The position numbers were made by a program, and so were the translations under genes. Of a stretch of DNA of 64,000 bases, positions 9,717-21,430 are shown piece after piece; the first letter of the stretch is position 1, and every line of letters begins with the position of its first letter. Source of the stretch: Heliocidaris erythrogramma (lineage: Eukaryota; Echinodermata; Echinoidea; Camarodonta; Echinometridae); NCBI GenBank assembly GCA_025617745.1, contig CM046869.1, forward strand, positions 8,234,668 through 8,298,667, written 5' to 3'. Under the pieces are notes generated by a model. It searched no databases and was not told the DNA's origin. It was given only the letters and a program-made list of their open reading frames with translations.

Positions 9717-11990
9717 TATTTTATTATAGATTTCATTCAAAATAGATCATTACATAAAATAAATGTAAATAATTTCAAACAAATACAAATCTGCTTTTCG
9801 TTTTCATACCATAGTGTTAAATTATTCACAAGACAAGCATGGAAGAATGTTGGAATGAAATCACTAAGTAAATAATATATACTGACAAACACTAACGTAC
9901 GCCCTATATCCCCTCCCTATGTCCCACAATGTATAATATTCAATGTAAATGATCTGTCATTCAAAATATGTTAAAGTTCTTTCTTTTGTTATTTTCCTTG
10001 TTCATATAAAGATCTCCTTTAAATGAATAAGGGGGTAAACAAAAATGTATAATTACAGCATAATTAAATGAAATACAATTCTTCATGTTATATTCACATC
10101 ATAAATAATAAGATGTGGATCTAACAATTTACCCAAGAGAAGGGGAAAATAATCATTCATGAAAAGTAACATAATGCATATTTTTTTAATATAAACCCTT
10201 CATCGGTATACCTTGTTATCCCTTTCACTACTTAACCCCCTCCCTTCTCAACATTCACATTCACAGTCACTAACATCCAACAAACATACCAAGATTTACA
10301 CACGCACAACACTACACAAATCATACCTGCTCACATTCACATCCTCATTCATTTTCAGTTCTTCCTATTTCTTTAAGTGTAAATGTAACTTCCCTGCCTT
10401 CGTTGCTAGATTTTTTTCTTCCTCTATACAATCAGCTATATATTTTTGTATTTTCGGAGATGAAGGAACCTGGCCTTGAGCCCTAGAATGGAAAATTGCA
10501 TATTTAATAAACATGACCAAAGAATTTACACATTTATTTCCATTTGAATTACCAGGCATTCCCATGAATATATTCCCCCAATTCATATCTTTTAATTCAA
10601 CCAAGCCAAAATATTCAATACAAAATTGCCATAACGGTTTCACTTTCGCACAGTTCAGAAATATATGAAAGACTCAGTCTCCTTATAACAAAATGAGGAA
10701 TAATTGTCTGTCACAAACCCAAACCTCATCAAATGTTCTTTTGTATATATAGCTCCATGTAAAAGTATAAATTGAAATTCCCTTTGTTTTCTAATGAGAG
10801 TTGTGTTCCTTGCTCGAATAAAAAAGTACATATTTCTTTATTTGTAAAGTTGAAATTGCTGTGACCATCCTTTACTGTTAAACATACGATTCACGTAAAT
10901 TGTTGATAAAACAGTTATAAATAGTTCTAGATTTAACTACCTGAAAAGTTGTTTCCTGCCCAACAATATTCATGTTTATATTAAAGTCAACAAAATCAAT
11001 TTTCATAAATTTGACCGAAGGAGTAGCATTTTTCCAACTAGTTGGTATGGCATGAGCAATATCAATTATCTGGAGCAATTGATTTGCATTAAGATCATTT
11101 TACCTCTTACAAATATTATGATTATTAAATATAACCGGATTAACCTCCCCTTCAGAGTATCTATATTTCCTCATATCTTGCCAAGCCTTCAGCATTTCTG
11201 AATAAAATTGTGGCATTTTTAATGTTAATTTAGAAGTGTCAAAGTCGCATAAGAACAGAAATCTCCCACCAACTGTTCTGAAACAAAAGTCAAAATACAA
11301 TTTCCATCCAGCATCCCTTTCTCCATATAATAAATGTTTCAGCCATATCAAACGCTGTGCCTTTACAAACAATTTAAAATTCATCATTCTTAACCCTCCA
11401 TGCGAGTAGTCCTGATACTTTGTACTTCTTTTTATGCGGTCTTTACCTGACCACAAAAATTCAAAAGTATTTTTTTCCACCTCAGCAAACAACCACTGCG
11501 GAACCACTATAAGTGACGAGACATAATTTAATTTTGATAATGCATATGTTTTTAACAAGTGTATTTTACCCATAAGTGTGAGATCCCTTTGTTTCCACCA
11601 TCCCAAGATTCTTTTTATTTTACTAAGTATTTCTTTGAAATTCAAATCTTCTTTTATAATCACATTCATAATAATAATAATAATACCACTGTTCTTGTAT
11701 AGCGCATATCACATTATGATATAACGTCCCTATGCGCTTTCAAAGGGTTTTGGATATTATTACCCTGGCTTTAGCTCCGGCAGCCGTAATCAGCGCACAG
11801 TGCATTCCAAGGAATAAATCCTGCCAGGTACCCATTTACTACACCTGGGTGGAGAGTGGCAAATGTGGATTAATGTCCACCTAAAATTTTAATTTGCTGG
11901 ACTAAATTTCCGAACAAGGGAATTTGGGGTCTTTCACTGTCTTTGCCCATCCACAAAAAGTTCGTTTTCCCTTTGTTCACCTTAAGACCA
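9701..11990 (-). mobile_element. L1/Tx1-like LINE, 3' part, degenerate
   Basis: Read on the minus strand from 11990 down. The end of the reverse transcriptase is recognisable (SGLKVNKGKTNFLW, 11885-11990). After a foreign insertion comes the thumb and C-terminal region at 11669-11100, with WWKQRDLTLMGKIHLLKTYA, LSKLNYVSSL and FLWSGKDRIKRS. A histidine/cysteine motif (FHIFLNCAKVKPLW, near 10620-10680) and a C-terminal helix region (10643-10365) follow. This order is typical of the L1/Tx1 group of non-LTR retrotransposons. Stops and frame changes at 10640-11100 show that it is dead. The T run at 9700-9716 is a plausible poly(A) tail. Its 5' end is truncated near the CA repeat at 11993. Confidence 0.75.
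11669..11880. mobile_element. SINE-like repeat inserted into the LINE
   Basis: The insertion begins with (ata)n, then 'gttcttgtatagcgcatat', a middle block with 'cgtaatcagcgcacagtgca', and 'caggtacccatttactacac' near its end. It splits the LINE reverse transcriptase: homologous LINE protein is seen on both sides. A shortened second copy with the same head lies at 31015-31075. Similar sequences are familiar to me from marine invertebrate genomes, but I cannot name the family. Confidence 0.6.
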
Positions 11991-11991
11991 C

Positions 11992-11992
<1 letters not shown>

Positions 11993-12032
<40 letters not shown>

Positions 12033-12113
12033 GAATAAGCTTGTAACAGAATAAGGATCGTATAGATAGTGGGCCAATACAGTCAGTTTAACCCCCCCCC
12101 CCCCCCCCCCCCC
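11993..12113. repeat. CA microsatellite and C run
   Basis: (ca)n lies at about 11993-12029 and a run of about 22 C at 12091-12112. Both are simple sequence. Confidence 0.9.
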
Positions 12114-12124
12114 TCCAAGTGTAC

Positions 12125-12335
12125 CACGCCAGACGGGGTCCGCTCGCTATTCATAAGGACCGCTATTCATAGAAAACCGCTATTTATTTAATACACGTTT
12201 GAATAGCGGTCCTTGTGAATAGTTATAAATAGTGGTCTTTATGAATGCAGGTCCTTATGAAGAGCGAGGTAATTTGTCTATGGTTTGCTCGCTATTTAGA
12301 AGGACCGCTATTCATACAAAACCGCTATTGGAAGA
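12125..12335. repeat. Clustered 'gaccgctattcata' motif in both orientations
   Basis: The word 'ggaccgctattcata' and its reverse complement (tgaatagcggtcc), with close variants, recur about eight to ten times in 200 bases. The arrangement suggests a foldback element or a decayed array with inverted units. Confidence 0.6.
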
Positions 12336-12339
12336 AGGA

Positions 12340-12885
12340 AGGGCGTGAACGCAAAAATTGACACAATTTTTCGATTTTTAGTTTTTGGTAACATATGATA
12401 GAGAATTAAAAGGCCCTTCGATTGATATGCTTCTCAACTCATATAATGCCTTAATTGTTACGTAATACAAAAAAATGAAAATGGCGCGGGCAGCCAAATA
12501 CAAAAAATCCTTCCCGGCAGAAGGGCGCGAACGCCTGTGCGCGCGGAAAACACAGTTTCAAGAAAAACGCGATTAAAGATTATGCTTCCATTTTGCAGCC
12601 GCATTCTTAGCTTAATCCAAACATCTTTTAAATTTCACCAAATGATAAAATAACACTTCAAGAATTATCAGTGTAAATATTTTCACCAATGGTGCTAAAC
12701 TTTTAAAGATATAAATACATTTTCCGTTCACGACCTTCAGCTGGGAACAAATTACGCGAAATCAGTGTTTTTCTTCCCGGCAAAAGGGCGCGAACAACGG
12801 AACATTGCTCCCTTTTGCGGGGAAGAAAATCTGCGCGACGTAGGCCCATTTTACCCGGAAGGAGGGCGTGTAGCCTCCTGCGCAT
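12340..12885. repeat. Region with repeated 'agggcgcgaac' motif
   Basis: Four variants of 'gg(a)agggcgcgaacgc' occur near 12348, 12530, 12785 and 12865, three of them preceded by 'cccgg' in a similar setting. There are no coding signs. It is probably a decayed repeat of unknown type. Confidence 0.4.
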
Positions 12886-12985
12886 AGCCGTGTATGTCAC
12901 GCAAAAGTTGCGACAAATTCAGGAATAGGACTTTTTTTTTTGCTTGTCAGAGAATTTTGGAGGAATACTATAGACCCCAAAAATA

Positions 12986-13700
12986 TGATAACCTTTTTTT
13001 TTTTTTTTTTTTTTTTTCATTACTTTTGGGGGTTGTCAAAAAAAAATTTCAGACATTTTGGACAGGTACAAAAGTTAAATCATGTGGTGACTCCCCCCCC
13101 CCCCCCCCGAATTGCAAAATGGATTTGCGCCACTGCATGAGTAGCATCATAACCTTTTTCACTTTTATTTTCCCCCTTTCTTACTTTCCCTCTGTTTTAT
13201 TTTTGTTCTCGTCATTATGGAGTCGGAGGGGCATAGCCCCCATATCTACGCCACAGATCATAGCCTATAGTAAGCCTCAAAAGTCTGAACCATGCTTAAA
13301 CTGATTGAGTATCGTGAGGGGCGCTGATATCAAAGGGGGGGGGCACCTCGTGATGAAATTAACAAAACCAGCGATAAAAGGAGGGTGTGACATGGGGTTC
13401 TATCGTTTTCTTTTCACGTTCACCTTTCCTTCTCCTTCCTTAATTTCTGTTTTTTCCCTTTTCTCTCTTTTGTCCTTTTTCGATTATTTTATCCAACTGC
13501 AAGGAACAACCCCATCATCGAGAAATCCAAAAGTGCAATTTTCGCTCCGGTGAAAATAATTTTGTACTAGAGGATTCAAGATTTAATGAAAGGTTAAAAA
13601 AATAAACCCTAAAAACTGTTTTGATGGGAACCATGATGCAAGGGCCTCGGAGCGTTTTTTAAAGTGAGATTGTGAGATTGTGAGATTGTTACTTTGCTTC
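12986..13700. other. Low-complexity intergenic stretch
   Basis: The stretch holds a T run (12992-13018), a C run (13094-13108), pyrimidine-rich sequence and three direct copies of 'tgagattgtgagattg' just before the tRNA-like sequence. No gene is seen. Confidence 0.6.
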
Positions 13701-13774
13701 GACGGGAGATAGCTCAGTTGGTAGAGCACTGGTCATGTAATCCAGGGTCCCGGGTTCGAATCCCGGTCGGGGCA
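13701..13774 (+). tRNA. tRNA-Thr(TGT)-like sequence, probably pseudogene or SINE head
   Basis: The D arm (tagctcagttggtagagc), an anticodon loop CATGTAA (anticodon TGT at 13736-13738) and a perfect T arm (ccgggttcgaatcccgg) are all in place. The 5' acceptor strand (gacggga) does not pair with the 3' strand (tcggggc), and the anticodon stem has one mismatch. A functional gene is therefore unlikely, and a tRNA pseudogene or the head of a tRNA-derived SINE fits better. Confidence 0.55.
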
Positions 13775-14211
13775 TTGTAATTTTCTCACATTTACTTTGT
13801 TTTTGAAAGTGTGTGTTGAGGGCCGGGGGGGGGGGGGTGTAGGGAGGGGGCTCTGAGCATGGAACGAGCATAGGCTCTATTATGTTCTACTATACAAATC
13901 AATAGGAAACGTTACGGCCTATGCTGAAAACAAAAGTGGGGGGAGGGGGCTGCAGCTCCAGCCCCTTCCATTTCTCTGGCCTCTGTATGTGACACCCATC
14001 CCTGCACCACTGAATTTGATTCTTCAACTTCTCAACCTTTTGGTTTATCTGAATTAATGTAATTGCATTTTTAAAGACGTGTATCAACCAGATATGATTA
14101 TTTACGTTTCAGGGGCCGCGGAGCTTTTGGTGATTTGATTTCACTCATTAATGACAATTTTCGAACCGCTTTCCCAAGATTTTATGAAACGTGTCTACGC
14201 AAAACAGTGGA

Positions 14212-14800
14212 GGGGCTGCAAGTAGGAAAAGCGTGGGACCGAGCACAGTACCCTGGGGAACGCCCGAAATGACAGGACAAGTTTTCGATGTTGCACCCTC
14301 CAGAACTACTGACTGTTCACGGTTAGTTAGGTAATCCTGAATCCACTTCCACAAGGATGCGGTCTTGGATCCCATAATGTCTCAACTTCAATAAGAGGCG
14401 ATTATGTGGGACCTTATCAAAGGCCTTAGAAAAATCTAACATAATCATGTCAACTTGCTTCTTGCCCCTATATGAATCGGCAAGGTCGTGGGATGTTAGC
14501 AATAGTTGAGTCTCACAGGAATGCCTCCTTCTAAATCCATGTTGCCAGGGAGACAAGATGAAGTGAGAGTCAAGATGCTTCATAACCGAAGACACCACTA
14601 TATGTTTCAGAGTTTTGGAGACAATACTAGTCAGAGAAATTGGACGATAGTTTACAGCTAGCCTCTTGTCACCTTTCTTGAAGACCGGAGCAATATGAGC
14701 CTTCTTCCAATTCTTCGGAAGCACACCAGATTTCAGTGATTGGTTGAATATATGGGTGAGAATTGGACTAACCTCTGATGCTGTCTCTTTTAAAAGGATG
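14212..14800 (-). mobile_element. LINE fragment with CR1/Jockey-like reverse transcriptase
   Basis: On the minus strand the order is a lead-in (SGVLPKNWKKAHIAPVFKKG), the palm motif VNYRPISLTS, the catalytic-region motif LDFSKAFDKVPHNRLLLKL, and, after one frame change near 14360, the motif SGVPQGTVLGPTLFL. These are reverse transcriptase signatures of the CR1/Jockey type. The YxDD block is missing: homology stops near 14212 right after GPTLFL. The fragment is about 590 bases, truncated at both ends and inactive. Confidence 0.85.
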
Positions 14801-16073
14801 GCTGGTCATTTCCCCCCCAAGTTTTGCCCCTCGTAACGCCAAGGTCCAGTTATGCCACTGGGAATGCTGACATTACTGCCAGACGAACTCACATTTCCCC
14901 CGACAATTATTAACCCCATTATTGATTACCTTTTTAAGACTCATTTGGAAACACCTCAAAGAAAAAAAAATCGTCCCTGATGTCATATGATAAGCCTATA
15001 TTTTTAATCTAAAATCATTTCTCTGGCTAAAGCATATCATTTATTGATAATGAGGAAAGTCTATACAGTATTCATATGTAAAAATGTTATTAAGATAATG
15101 TACCGGTACGGTTATAAACTAAACAACTCATGCAAGGCAGTTTAGCAAGATTTTTTATTTTTCTTTCTTAGGCGCATGTGCATAAGAAGATCAGCTGCAG
15201 CTGGACCTATATATCTCTGCGACTTGTCGGAATCTTCTCGTCTTGAGCTACCAGTCCCTTTTGCGACCACTCCAGCCAGGGTCCAGTTTCCCTCCATAAT
15301 ACTCTGACAAGCAAAAAAAAGAAAGGTTTTCATTCTAAAAGGGGGCGGGTACAATTGAAAATTGGTCGGATCCTTTATGGTCAAAATGCATACTTTTCTG
15401 CCACGCCCTAGATCCGCCACTGACTCCAGCGCGCGACCACCTTCTTCTTCTTCTTTCGTTAATGTTAATTGGCAATCAGTCATATTTGACTATTGTCGCC
15501 AATGACTTCTGGTAACAAAGGTTAAATGTGTGTGTGTGTGTTTTTTTTTCATGAAAAAGCGGACCTCAGCCCAAGAAGGGGGGGGGGGGGGGTCCGACCC
15601 CTCCGACCCCCCTCTGTCTACGGGCCTGTATTCTTTTTGGGCCCTTTTGGGGTTTCGCGCAGTACTTCGCTTCAGAACGCTGCTCGCGAATGTATTGAAA
15701 GCAACTATCATGTTATTTTTCGATTGGACGTTTCGGCGACACCTTATTTGGTCAAAATCTTCTTGGTCGTAACTTTTGAGTGGATCCAATTTCTGAGTTA
15801 TGTAGGTATAAACCTTTAGACCTATTAACTGCTACCGAATACACAAAGTGAATGAATATATGTCACATTATGTCTACACTTCTGTTATTATGTTAAGATT
15901 ATTGGTGTACGGATTACGGAACGATGACGATGTCACGATGAGCGTCTTGTCCATAGTAATAAATAGTAGGCCCTACATCGCAGTCGTTCAAAAACCTAGC
16001 CGGGAGTCCCCCCGGGAACAAACGTCCACAAAACCATGAGCGCTTGCATGCGTGCGGGGTGAGAAATTGAAGC
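14801..16073. other. Intergenic, no gene seen
   Basis: The region holds a TG repeat and G run at 15528-15592, with an inverted C-rich stretch at 15597-15612. The remaining sequence is AT-rich and unremarkable, and the open frames are short with no known domain. Confidence 0.5.
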
Positions 16074-16075
16074 TA

Positions 16076-16997
16076 GGGTGCGCGCGCCGGTATTCGGTCA
16101 CTTAAAAAGAAATCGCCGCTCATATGAATACCTATCTCTTTAAATTGACAATCTACCATCAAAAGAACCGCAAAATTGTCCTTTAAATAATTATCAAAAT
16201 AATTTAAAACATGGAAACTTACCCCAAAAAATATCGCCGACAGAAGAAGGAGAAGTTTTCCGCCCAGTATTCGGTCGGCGCCGTCCACAATTCGGTCACG
16301 CGATAGTGCGCTGCATCTCGGGAGAGTTATATAACCATTTTTGTCACATTTCTGCGTTTTTAGGCATTTTCTGTGGCTTCTATATATTCATACTTAAATG
16401 TATGAGAATTTTTATCCATTAAAATCCACAAATCGAAGCTCTAGGGTCAGAAATAATGCACAAAATGTATTTCTAAAAAGAGCAAAGCGCGTCGGCGAAG
16501 CGCAAAGCGACAAGTTGCACACAAAGCGCGTTGGCGCAAGGCACTCAATGTTGCCTGACCGAATACTGGAAGAGCGCCATCTCACTGGCAGGGGTGAGGT
16601 ATATATTCTCTTGCTCATCGCTGAGATCGCCATTTGTAAATTCGCTGCGATAGATGGAAGACCCAGAAGCTCCTCTTCACACACATACTAAATTCATTGC
16701 ACCTGCACACATAGTTATTTCACCATAGGCGTCTACATATGGCTATGCGTGTTAACTCACGCGCTAACGGAACCCGGAAGTGCGGAAACTTGGGTAACAC
16801 TGACCAGTTTCGAGGGTATTTGGAGATCTTTTCCAGGGCGTCCGACCTGAATTGCTTTCAACATTAGAGGTACCTTGTTCATGTGTCTGTTATGTATAGG
16901 TTTCGAGCCTCAAAAATTATTCATGAGTTCTTCACAGCTGTTCAAAGAGCTGCGTGACCGAATTCTGGAATATGACCGAATACCGGGCCGCGCACCC
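16076..16997. mobile_element. Non-autonomous DNA transposon, 922 bp, TA-flanked inverted ends
   Basis: The left end reads 'gggtgcgcgcgccggtattc' and the right end is its near reverse complement (gaataccgggccgcgcaccc). Both ends are bordered by TA (16074-16075 and 16998-16999), the target duplication typical of Tc1/mariner-type insertions. The word 'gaccgaat' with partner 'attcggtc' recurs inside near 16092, 16271, 16292, 16559 and 16956 as subterminal repeats. The interior shows no transposase, so this is a MITE or internally deleted element. Confidence 0.8.
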
Positions 16998-17070
16998 TAG
17001 TACGTAGTAGTACATTAGTAGTATTGCTTTTGACCAGAGGCGTCGGAACGTCGGGCTCGGACATTGGATT

Positions 17071-17111
17071 GGAGGGGCATCTTTTGTCCGCCGGACAAAA
17101 TATTCCCCTCC
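17071..17111. repeat. Spacerless hairpin with 'ggaggggc/ttttgtccg' arms
   Basis: 'cttttgtccg' is followed directly by 'ccggacaaaa', and the outer parts 'ggaggggc' and 'cccctcc' also pair. Arms are about 20 bases. Outer 'gacgtcgg/ctgacgcc' sequence hints at a longer, decayed foldback element. Confidence 0.6.
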
Positions 17112-17299
17112 GATGGCTGACGCCACTCACGGGTACATTTCTGTAAAATAGTTGGTATTTTCTGTCGCATGTACTGAAGGTATGGGGAAAAAATAAGATA
17201 AATATTTTAAATACCTTGCTTTCAAATTCAGCCCTTAAAAATCTCACTCCTACATCAAATGGCCGTTAGGAAGAACTTTTGATATTTTCAGCAAAATCC

Positions 17300-17649
17300 A
17301 AAGTCAAAATCTTGTCCAAAACCGGAGAAATCCCCGCCGATTTGTTTCGCGATCGCGTATTGTTTACATACTGCCGATGTCTTAGACTAAAATCGGCCAA
17401 TAAATTTTTTGTCCACGAAAAACTCGGGATCGCAAGCGCACATCGATCTTTACGATCGCGCACACAGAAAATCGGGACTTTTTCCGTGTACGCCATATAG
17501 GGACCGAATTTTTACGGACAAAACTCTTTTGGGGAGATGTCAGTGCCCGCGGCGACAAGGAAATGTACACAATGACTCCGATAGCTCGTTTCGCGAGAAT
17601 CGAGAGTAAATTACGGATTTCATTTTTTGAAATATATTTTCCAACATCG
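17300..17649 (+). promoter_or_regulatory. Possible promoter/5' UTR exon of the amine oxidase-like gene
   Basis: The stretch is richer in CpG than its surroundings (repeated 'cgatcgcg', 'cgcgatcg') and ends in a good splice donor (catcg|gtgagt at 17650). The amine oxidase coding exon at 21520 starts at an acceptor with a 36-base leader, so an upstream non-coding exon must exist. This is a candidate only; there is no direct link. Confidence 0.25.
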
Positions 17650-18039
17650 GTGAGTTGAATTTATTGTATTTCTTGAATATTTTGGGGGCGGTTTTTGTAA
17701 ATTAAATGCCGATTTTGAGTGAATGTTGGTGACTTTTGTGCAGCGGTGTTTTAAAAAGTTGAGGTGTATGACTGCCTACATTATACACACGAAGTATAGG
17801 AATGTAGCTATGAGTGGCTGACGCCTTTGCTTGTGCTGTTGAGTGTTGTTGTGTTGTCTGTTCAGAACATCTTCATCGATTTGCATCAGTTGTTATGATT
17901 GTATGTATGTTGTTGACAATTGATGACATGTGATGATGTGTATTAATATGCCCCCAAGACAAGTCATGGAATCAGTTGTGAACAATGATTAATTCTAAGG
18001 GAAGGGCTTGAAGTAAGAGTCTGTCGGAGCACTTTACAT

Positions 18040-19700
18040 CTCACAGACATGACAGATGTGCACTATACAGTGCATCCCAGAAAAAAAGTTTACCTTTTGG
18101 AAAAAAGTCTCCCCAAATATTAATATTGTAAACACATTTCAGGAAATTTCCATACCTGTGGATAGGGTCTCTTCTATCAAATGACACCATATTATCTCGC
18201 TTGAGTGAGCAAAAGCCAATCTCGTGAAAGGGTGCAAAATCCAGAATTGACAAGAGCTGATATTGGCCCTCACCTCTGGCTAAGGCCTAAGTACAAATTT
18301 TCATCTTTCCTATGTCCATTTAGATAAAAAAGCAACCAAACTAAAATGCAGATTCTGACTTAGATTTGTACCTGCAGTCATCAAAAAAGTAGTTAATTGC
18401 TCACTCACGCATAATATATTGATGGAATGTGTAAAGATATACAGAGAAAAAAGCCTGTTATTTCATAAATTGTCTTTTATTACCTTTACCTTTATCGCAA
18501 ATACTGGAAGAATGCTGAAGCAGCAGTCAACTTCCAGGGGCCGTATTCTGAAAACGATGTTATCTTTTATGTTTAATAGTAAAACAATGTTAATTGTCAT
18601 AACAAATCAAATTCAGGACAAGTTATTGGTTAATGATTGCGCAAACATGGCTGTGCTCGTGTAAATTTAACAGAGACATTTGCGCAAGCACCAATGATTA
18701 GTGTTTATTGCACGCAATATCAGTTTGTTATGACAATTAACATAGTTTTCCTTAACATAACAGATAACATAGCTTTCAGAATACTGCCCCTGGTCCATCT
18801 TCCTATCAGTTACAATCATATCTATACCGGTACTTCACATGATAAGTTAAAGTTGAAAAGGACAAGGGGGCATTGGGGCAAGAGGCGGTATCTTAGATTC
18901 TAATGTTTCAGGAGTACACAGATTAACTCTTTCAGTGCCATGGCACGTATATGTGACAGATAGACATAGACTAAGAGTTAATGATAGTATTGAGAATCAT
19001 TGTGCTGCTCTTTCCACTGGCGATCAATCAGAATATATAAATTTCTTTACCTTTTCATGAATCTGAGCTTGGCTGGTACCTGCCAGAGCCAATATTAATT
19101 CTTGTCAAGTATGGATTTTGCACCCTTTCACGCTCACTCCTGAAAGCGTAAAATATTCTGAGATAATTTGGTGTGTTTCAAAATGTTACTTTTGGTGAGT
19201 CTTTTCATTAAACCTGGCTTGCTCATTCAACCATAAAGGTTTGATGGGATATATCAGGACATACAGTAAACAAAGTGTTCTTTCATTTTAAACTGTATTT
19301 TTATGATCAGAATTTAATATTTCTAAGTCTTTTGATGACTCTCAACTTGGCTGATATCAGCCAGAAAATAAACATTATTTGTCAAGTATGGATTTTGCGT
19401 CATTTCACAAAGGTGGTTTAGAACTGCTCACTCGAGCTTAAAATATTGTGAAATATTTTGGTGTCATTTGATAGAAGAGACCCCAAGCTACATGTATCAA
19501 CAAATATATAAATTTCCTGAAAATATTTCGAAATATTTAATTGGGGAGACTTTTTTAAACTGTAAATTTTAGACGGTTCTCAACTTTGCTGATCACACCA
19601 GCCAGAACAAATACCAATTCTTGTCAGATCTCAATTTTACACCCTTTCACAAATGTGTTTAATTAGTCAGATTTTGTTGGTGTTATTGCATAGGAGAAAC
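18040..19700. repeat. Cluster of four diverged copies of a ~250-bp repeat
   Basis: Shared words are 'gtatggattttgcaccctttcac', 'atttggtgtcatttgatagaagagaccc', 'tttcctgaaa' and 'ttggggagactttttt'. One copy (18050-18290) is inverted relative to those at about 19040-19200, 19330-19560 and 19570-19720. The repeat is non-coding and its origin unknown. Confidence 0.65.
18534..18793. mobile_element. Foldback MITE, 'ccaggggccgtattctgaaa' ends
   Basis: The ends 'caggggccgtattctgaaa' and 'tttcagaatactgcccctg' are inverted. The inner arms also pair ('aattgtcataacaaa' with 'tttgttatgacaatt'). A related copy lies at 38447-38675. There is no coding content. Confidence 0.75.
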
Positions 19701-20385
19701 CCTAAGCTATCAATAAGAATTAAAATTTATTTAGTTTGTCTGCAGGTCACATTTCTTGACAGATTTCTTTCGAATTTTCTATAGAGATGCATTATACTCT
19801 AATCTACACACATTGCTTTGGTGATGCTGCTTCTAGTGTTGACAATAGTCCGGGCCGCTGATGGTAATCTCTACGTTGTCCTTTTGTTTGAGGGAGGGGA
19901 GGGGGGGAGGTTCTTTGTCCCTCCTTCGAACAAAAGGATGACGCAAAAATTGCTGCCAGTGCTGAGATACATTCGCGGCGATGGACATTTCTAGTTTTAG
20001 GGGACTCTTACCTGGTGTGTTACCTTGCCACGTCTATTCTTTATATGTGGGTGGAGGTAGGCAAAGTTGGTGATAATCCACTGGTCCATAGCTGTGAACT
20101 GCTCATCTTCCTGCCCAGACTGCTAGGAGTTCAGCTTGAACTTCAGGAAACCCCTAATTTGCTATAATACAGACTATTTAAACAAAATATATTAATTTTA
20201 TACATGTACTTATTTCCAATGTATTGCCACATGTACATGTACATGTATGTATCGTATTAAATTCACAATACCACAAGAATACTAATTTACTTACAGGTTG
20301 GTACAGGCCAGCCCTTGTCTTTGAATTTCTCCTTCGCAAACTGCTTCACCACCTCTCTCGTGGCAAGTTGTGTCCTTAAATTCGT

Positions 20386-20811
20386 CTAAATAGGAGTTGT
20401 AGAACATGGGGTAGTACTCCTCAAAAAAGGGCAACCAATATTTCTTTGTTTGGTGTTGTCTATTAAAGCATAGGCAGCACAGGACTTCTGATTTTTCTCA
20501 CCCTCATCAGAGGTTGATGAGGAAGAGGACTCGGCATGTTCTAAAAGAGACAACATCAGGGGGTTCAGCAGCAGCAGCAGCAGCGGATTCAGCAGCACCC
20601 TCCTGGACTGGAGGGAGTTCTTCCTTGGCCAGGGCGTCCATGATCTCCCCCAAAGTCCCCAAGGGGTCTTTGCCTTCCTGCAGGTGCCTTGTTTCCTCTG
20701 GGCTGGCATGACGATCGATATGTAGTATGGCGATACCAATCTTGGAGCTTCGCATGGAGATGGCATTTGTGTCAGTGTGTGTGGTATACAATCCTCGTAG
20801 GTTTTGCACAC
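20386..20811 (-). CDS. Unrecognised coding-like minus-strand fragment
   Basis: Two overlapping minus-strand frames are open. One carries RSSKIGIAILHIDRHASPEE, then an acidic stretch and a short alanine run from a GCT/CTG repeat. The other continues with an S-rich, D/E-rich segment. Between 20390 and 20300 on the same strand a further coding-like piece (REVVKQFAKEKFKDKGWP) ends at a possible donor. This could be two or three exons of an unknown gene, a transposon-derived gene, or chance. I do not recognise a family. Confidence 0.2.
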   Translation of the reverse strand: MCKTYEDCIPHTLTQMPSPCEAPRLVSPYYISIVMPAQRKQGTCRKAKTPWGLWGRSWTPWPRKNSLQSRRVLLNPLLLLLLNPLMLSLLEHAESSSSSTSDEGEKNQKSCAAYALIDNTKQRNIGCPFLRSTTPCSTTPI

Positions 20812-21009
20812 ATTTATAGTGTATGAGTTTAAATCCCTGGTACAGTATCTAGATTATATTTTGCCTTTCCTTTGTTTAATATTCCACTTTAGGAGGCGAA
20901 ATCTTTACAGAATCTTTTATTGCTAACTAGTATCGTGCTATTTATCAACAAAAATCGAAGAAATCTGACAATTTTTTTTTAGGGCTTACTAAAACTTATA
21001 TATCAACGT

Positions 21010-21430
21010 TAGAGGAAGGTTGAGTTTTGGGAAAAATAATTTGTGAGCTTTCTTATTCCTTTTTAATATGTCAGTTTGTAAGAACCAAGGAGTTGTCACA
21101 GTTCTGTGATAACTCCTTGGAAGAACATCATAGTAGAAATGTCCCCTGAAAAGGACTTCTCATTGAATGCCCTTATATTAAAAATATGACGAAAAAATAG
21201 CTGAAGTATTCGGGCCAAACATTCATGCCACATCTGTGTGCTGTCCCATGTACCCATTTCTGTTTGCGGTGCATTTGCTTTTGAGCGAGTTTGGGTTGAT
21301 TTCTTATCATTTTGATGATTACAAAACCTCACAGTATGCACCAATTCTTATGTAGACATGTTCAATCTTTCCCAATTGCATCCATCCAGTTTCTTTCACA
21401 ATGTAATCATGTGACCAGAACTCAACTTTA
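21010..21430. repeat. Dispersed ~350-bp repeat, copy 1 of 4
   Basis: Characteristic words: 'gttgagttttgg', 'gagctttctcattc', 'tgcccactgaaaagga', 'gaccagaactcaactt'. Other copies lie at about 26195-26410 (partial), 28065-28405 and, inverted, 62180-62455. The copies are diverged and non-coding. Confidence 0.65.

Noticed and set aside
13689-13871. Minus-strand frame with PRPGFEPGTLDY
   Set aside because: This phrase is the well-known false translation of a tRNA T arm; the DNA is the tRNA-like sequence at 13701.
20514-20711. Plus-strand frame with an alanine run
   Set aside because: Arises from an AGC repeat; the minus strand reads more naturally, though it too stays uncertain.
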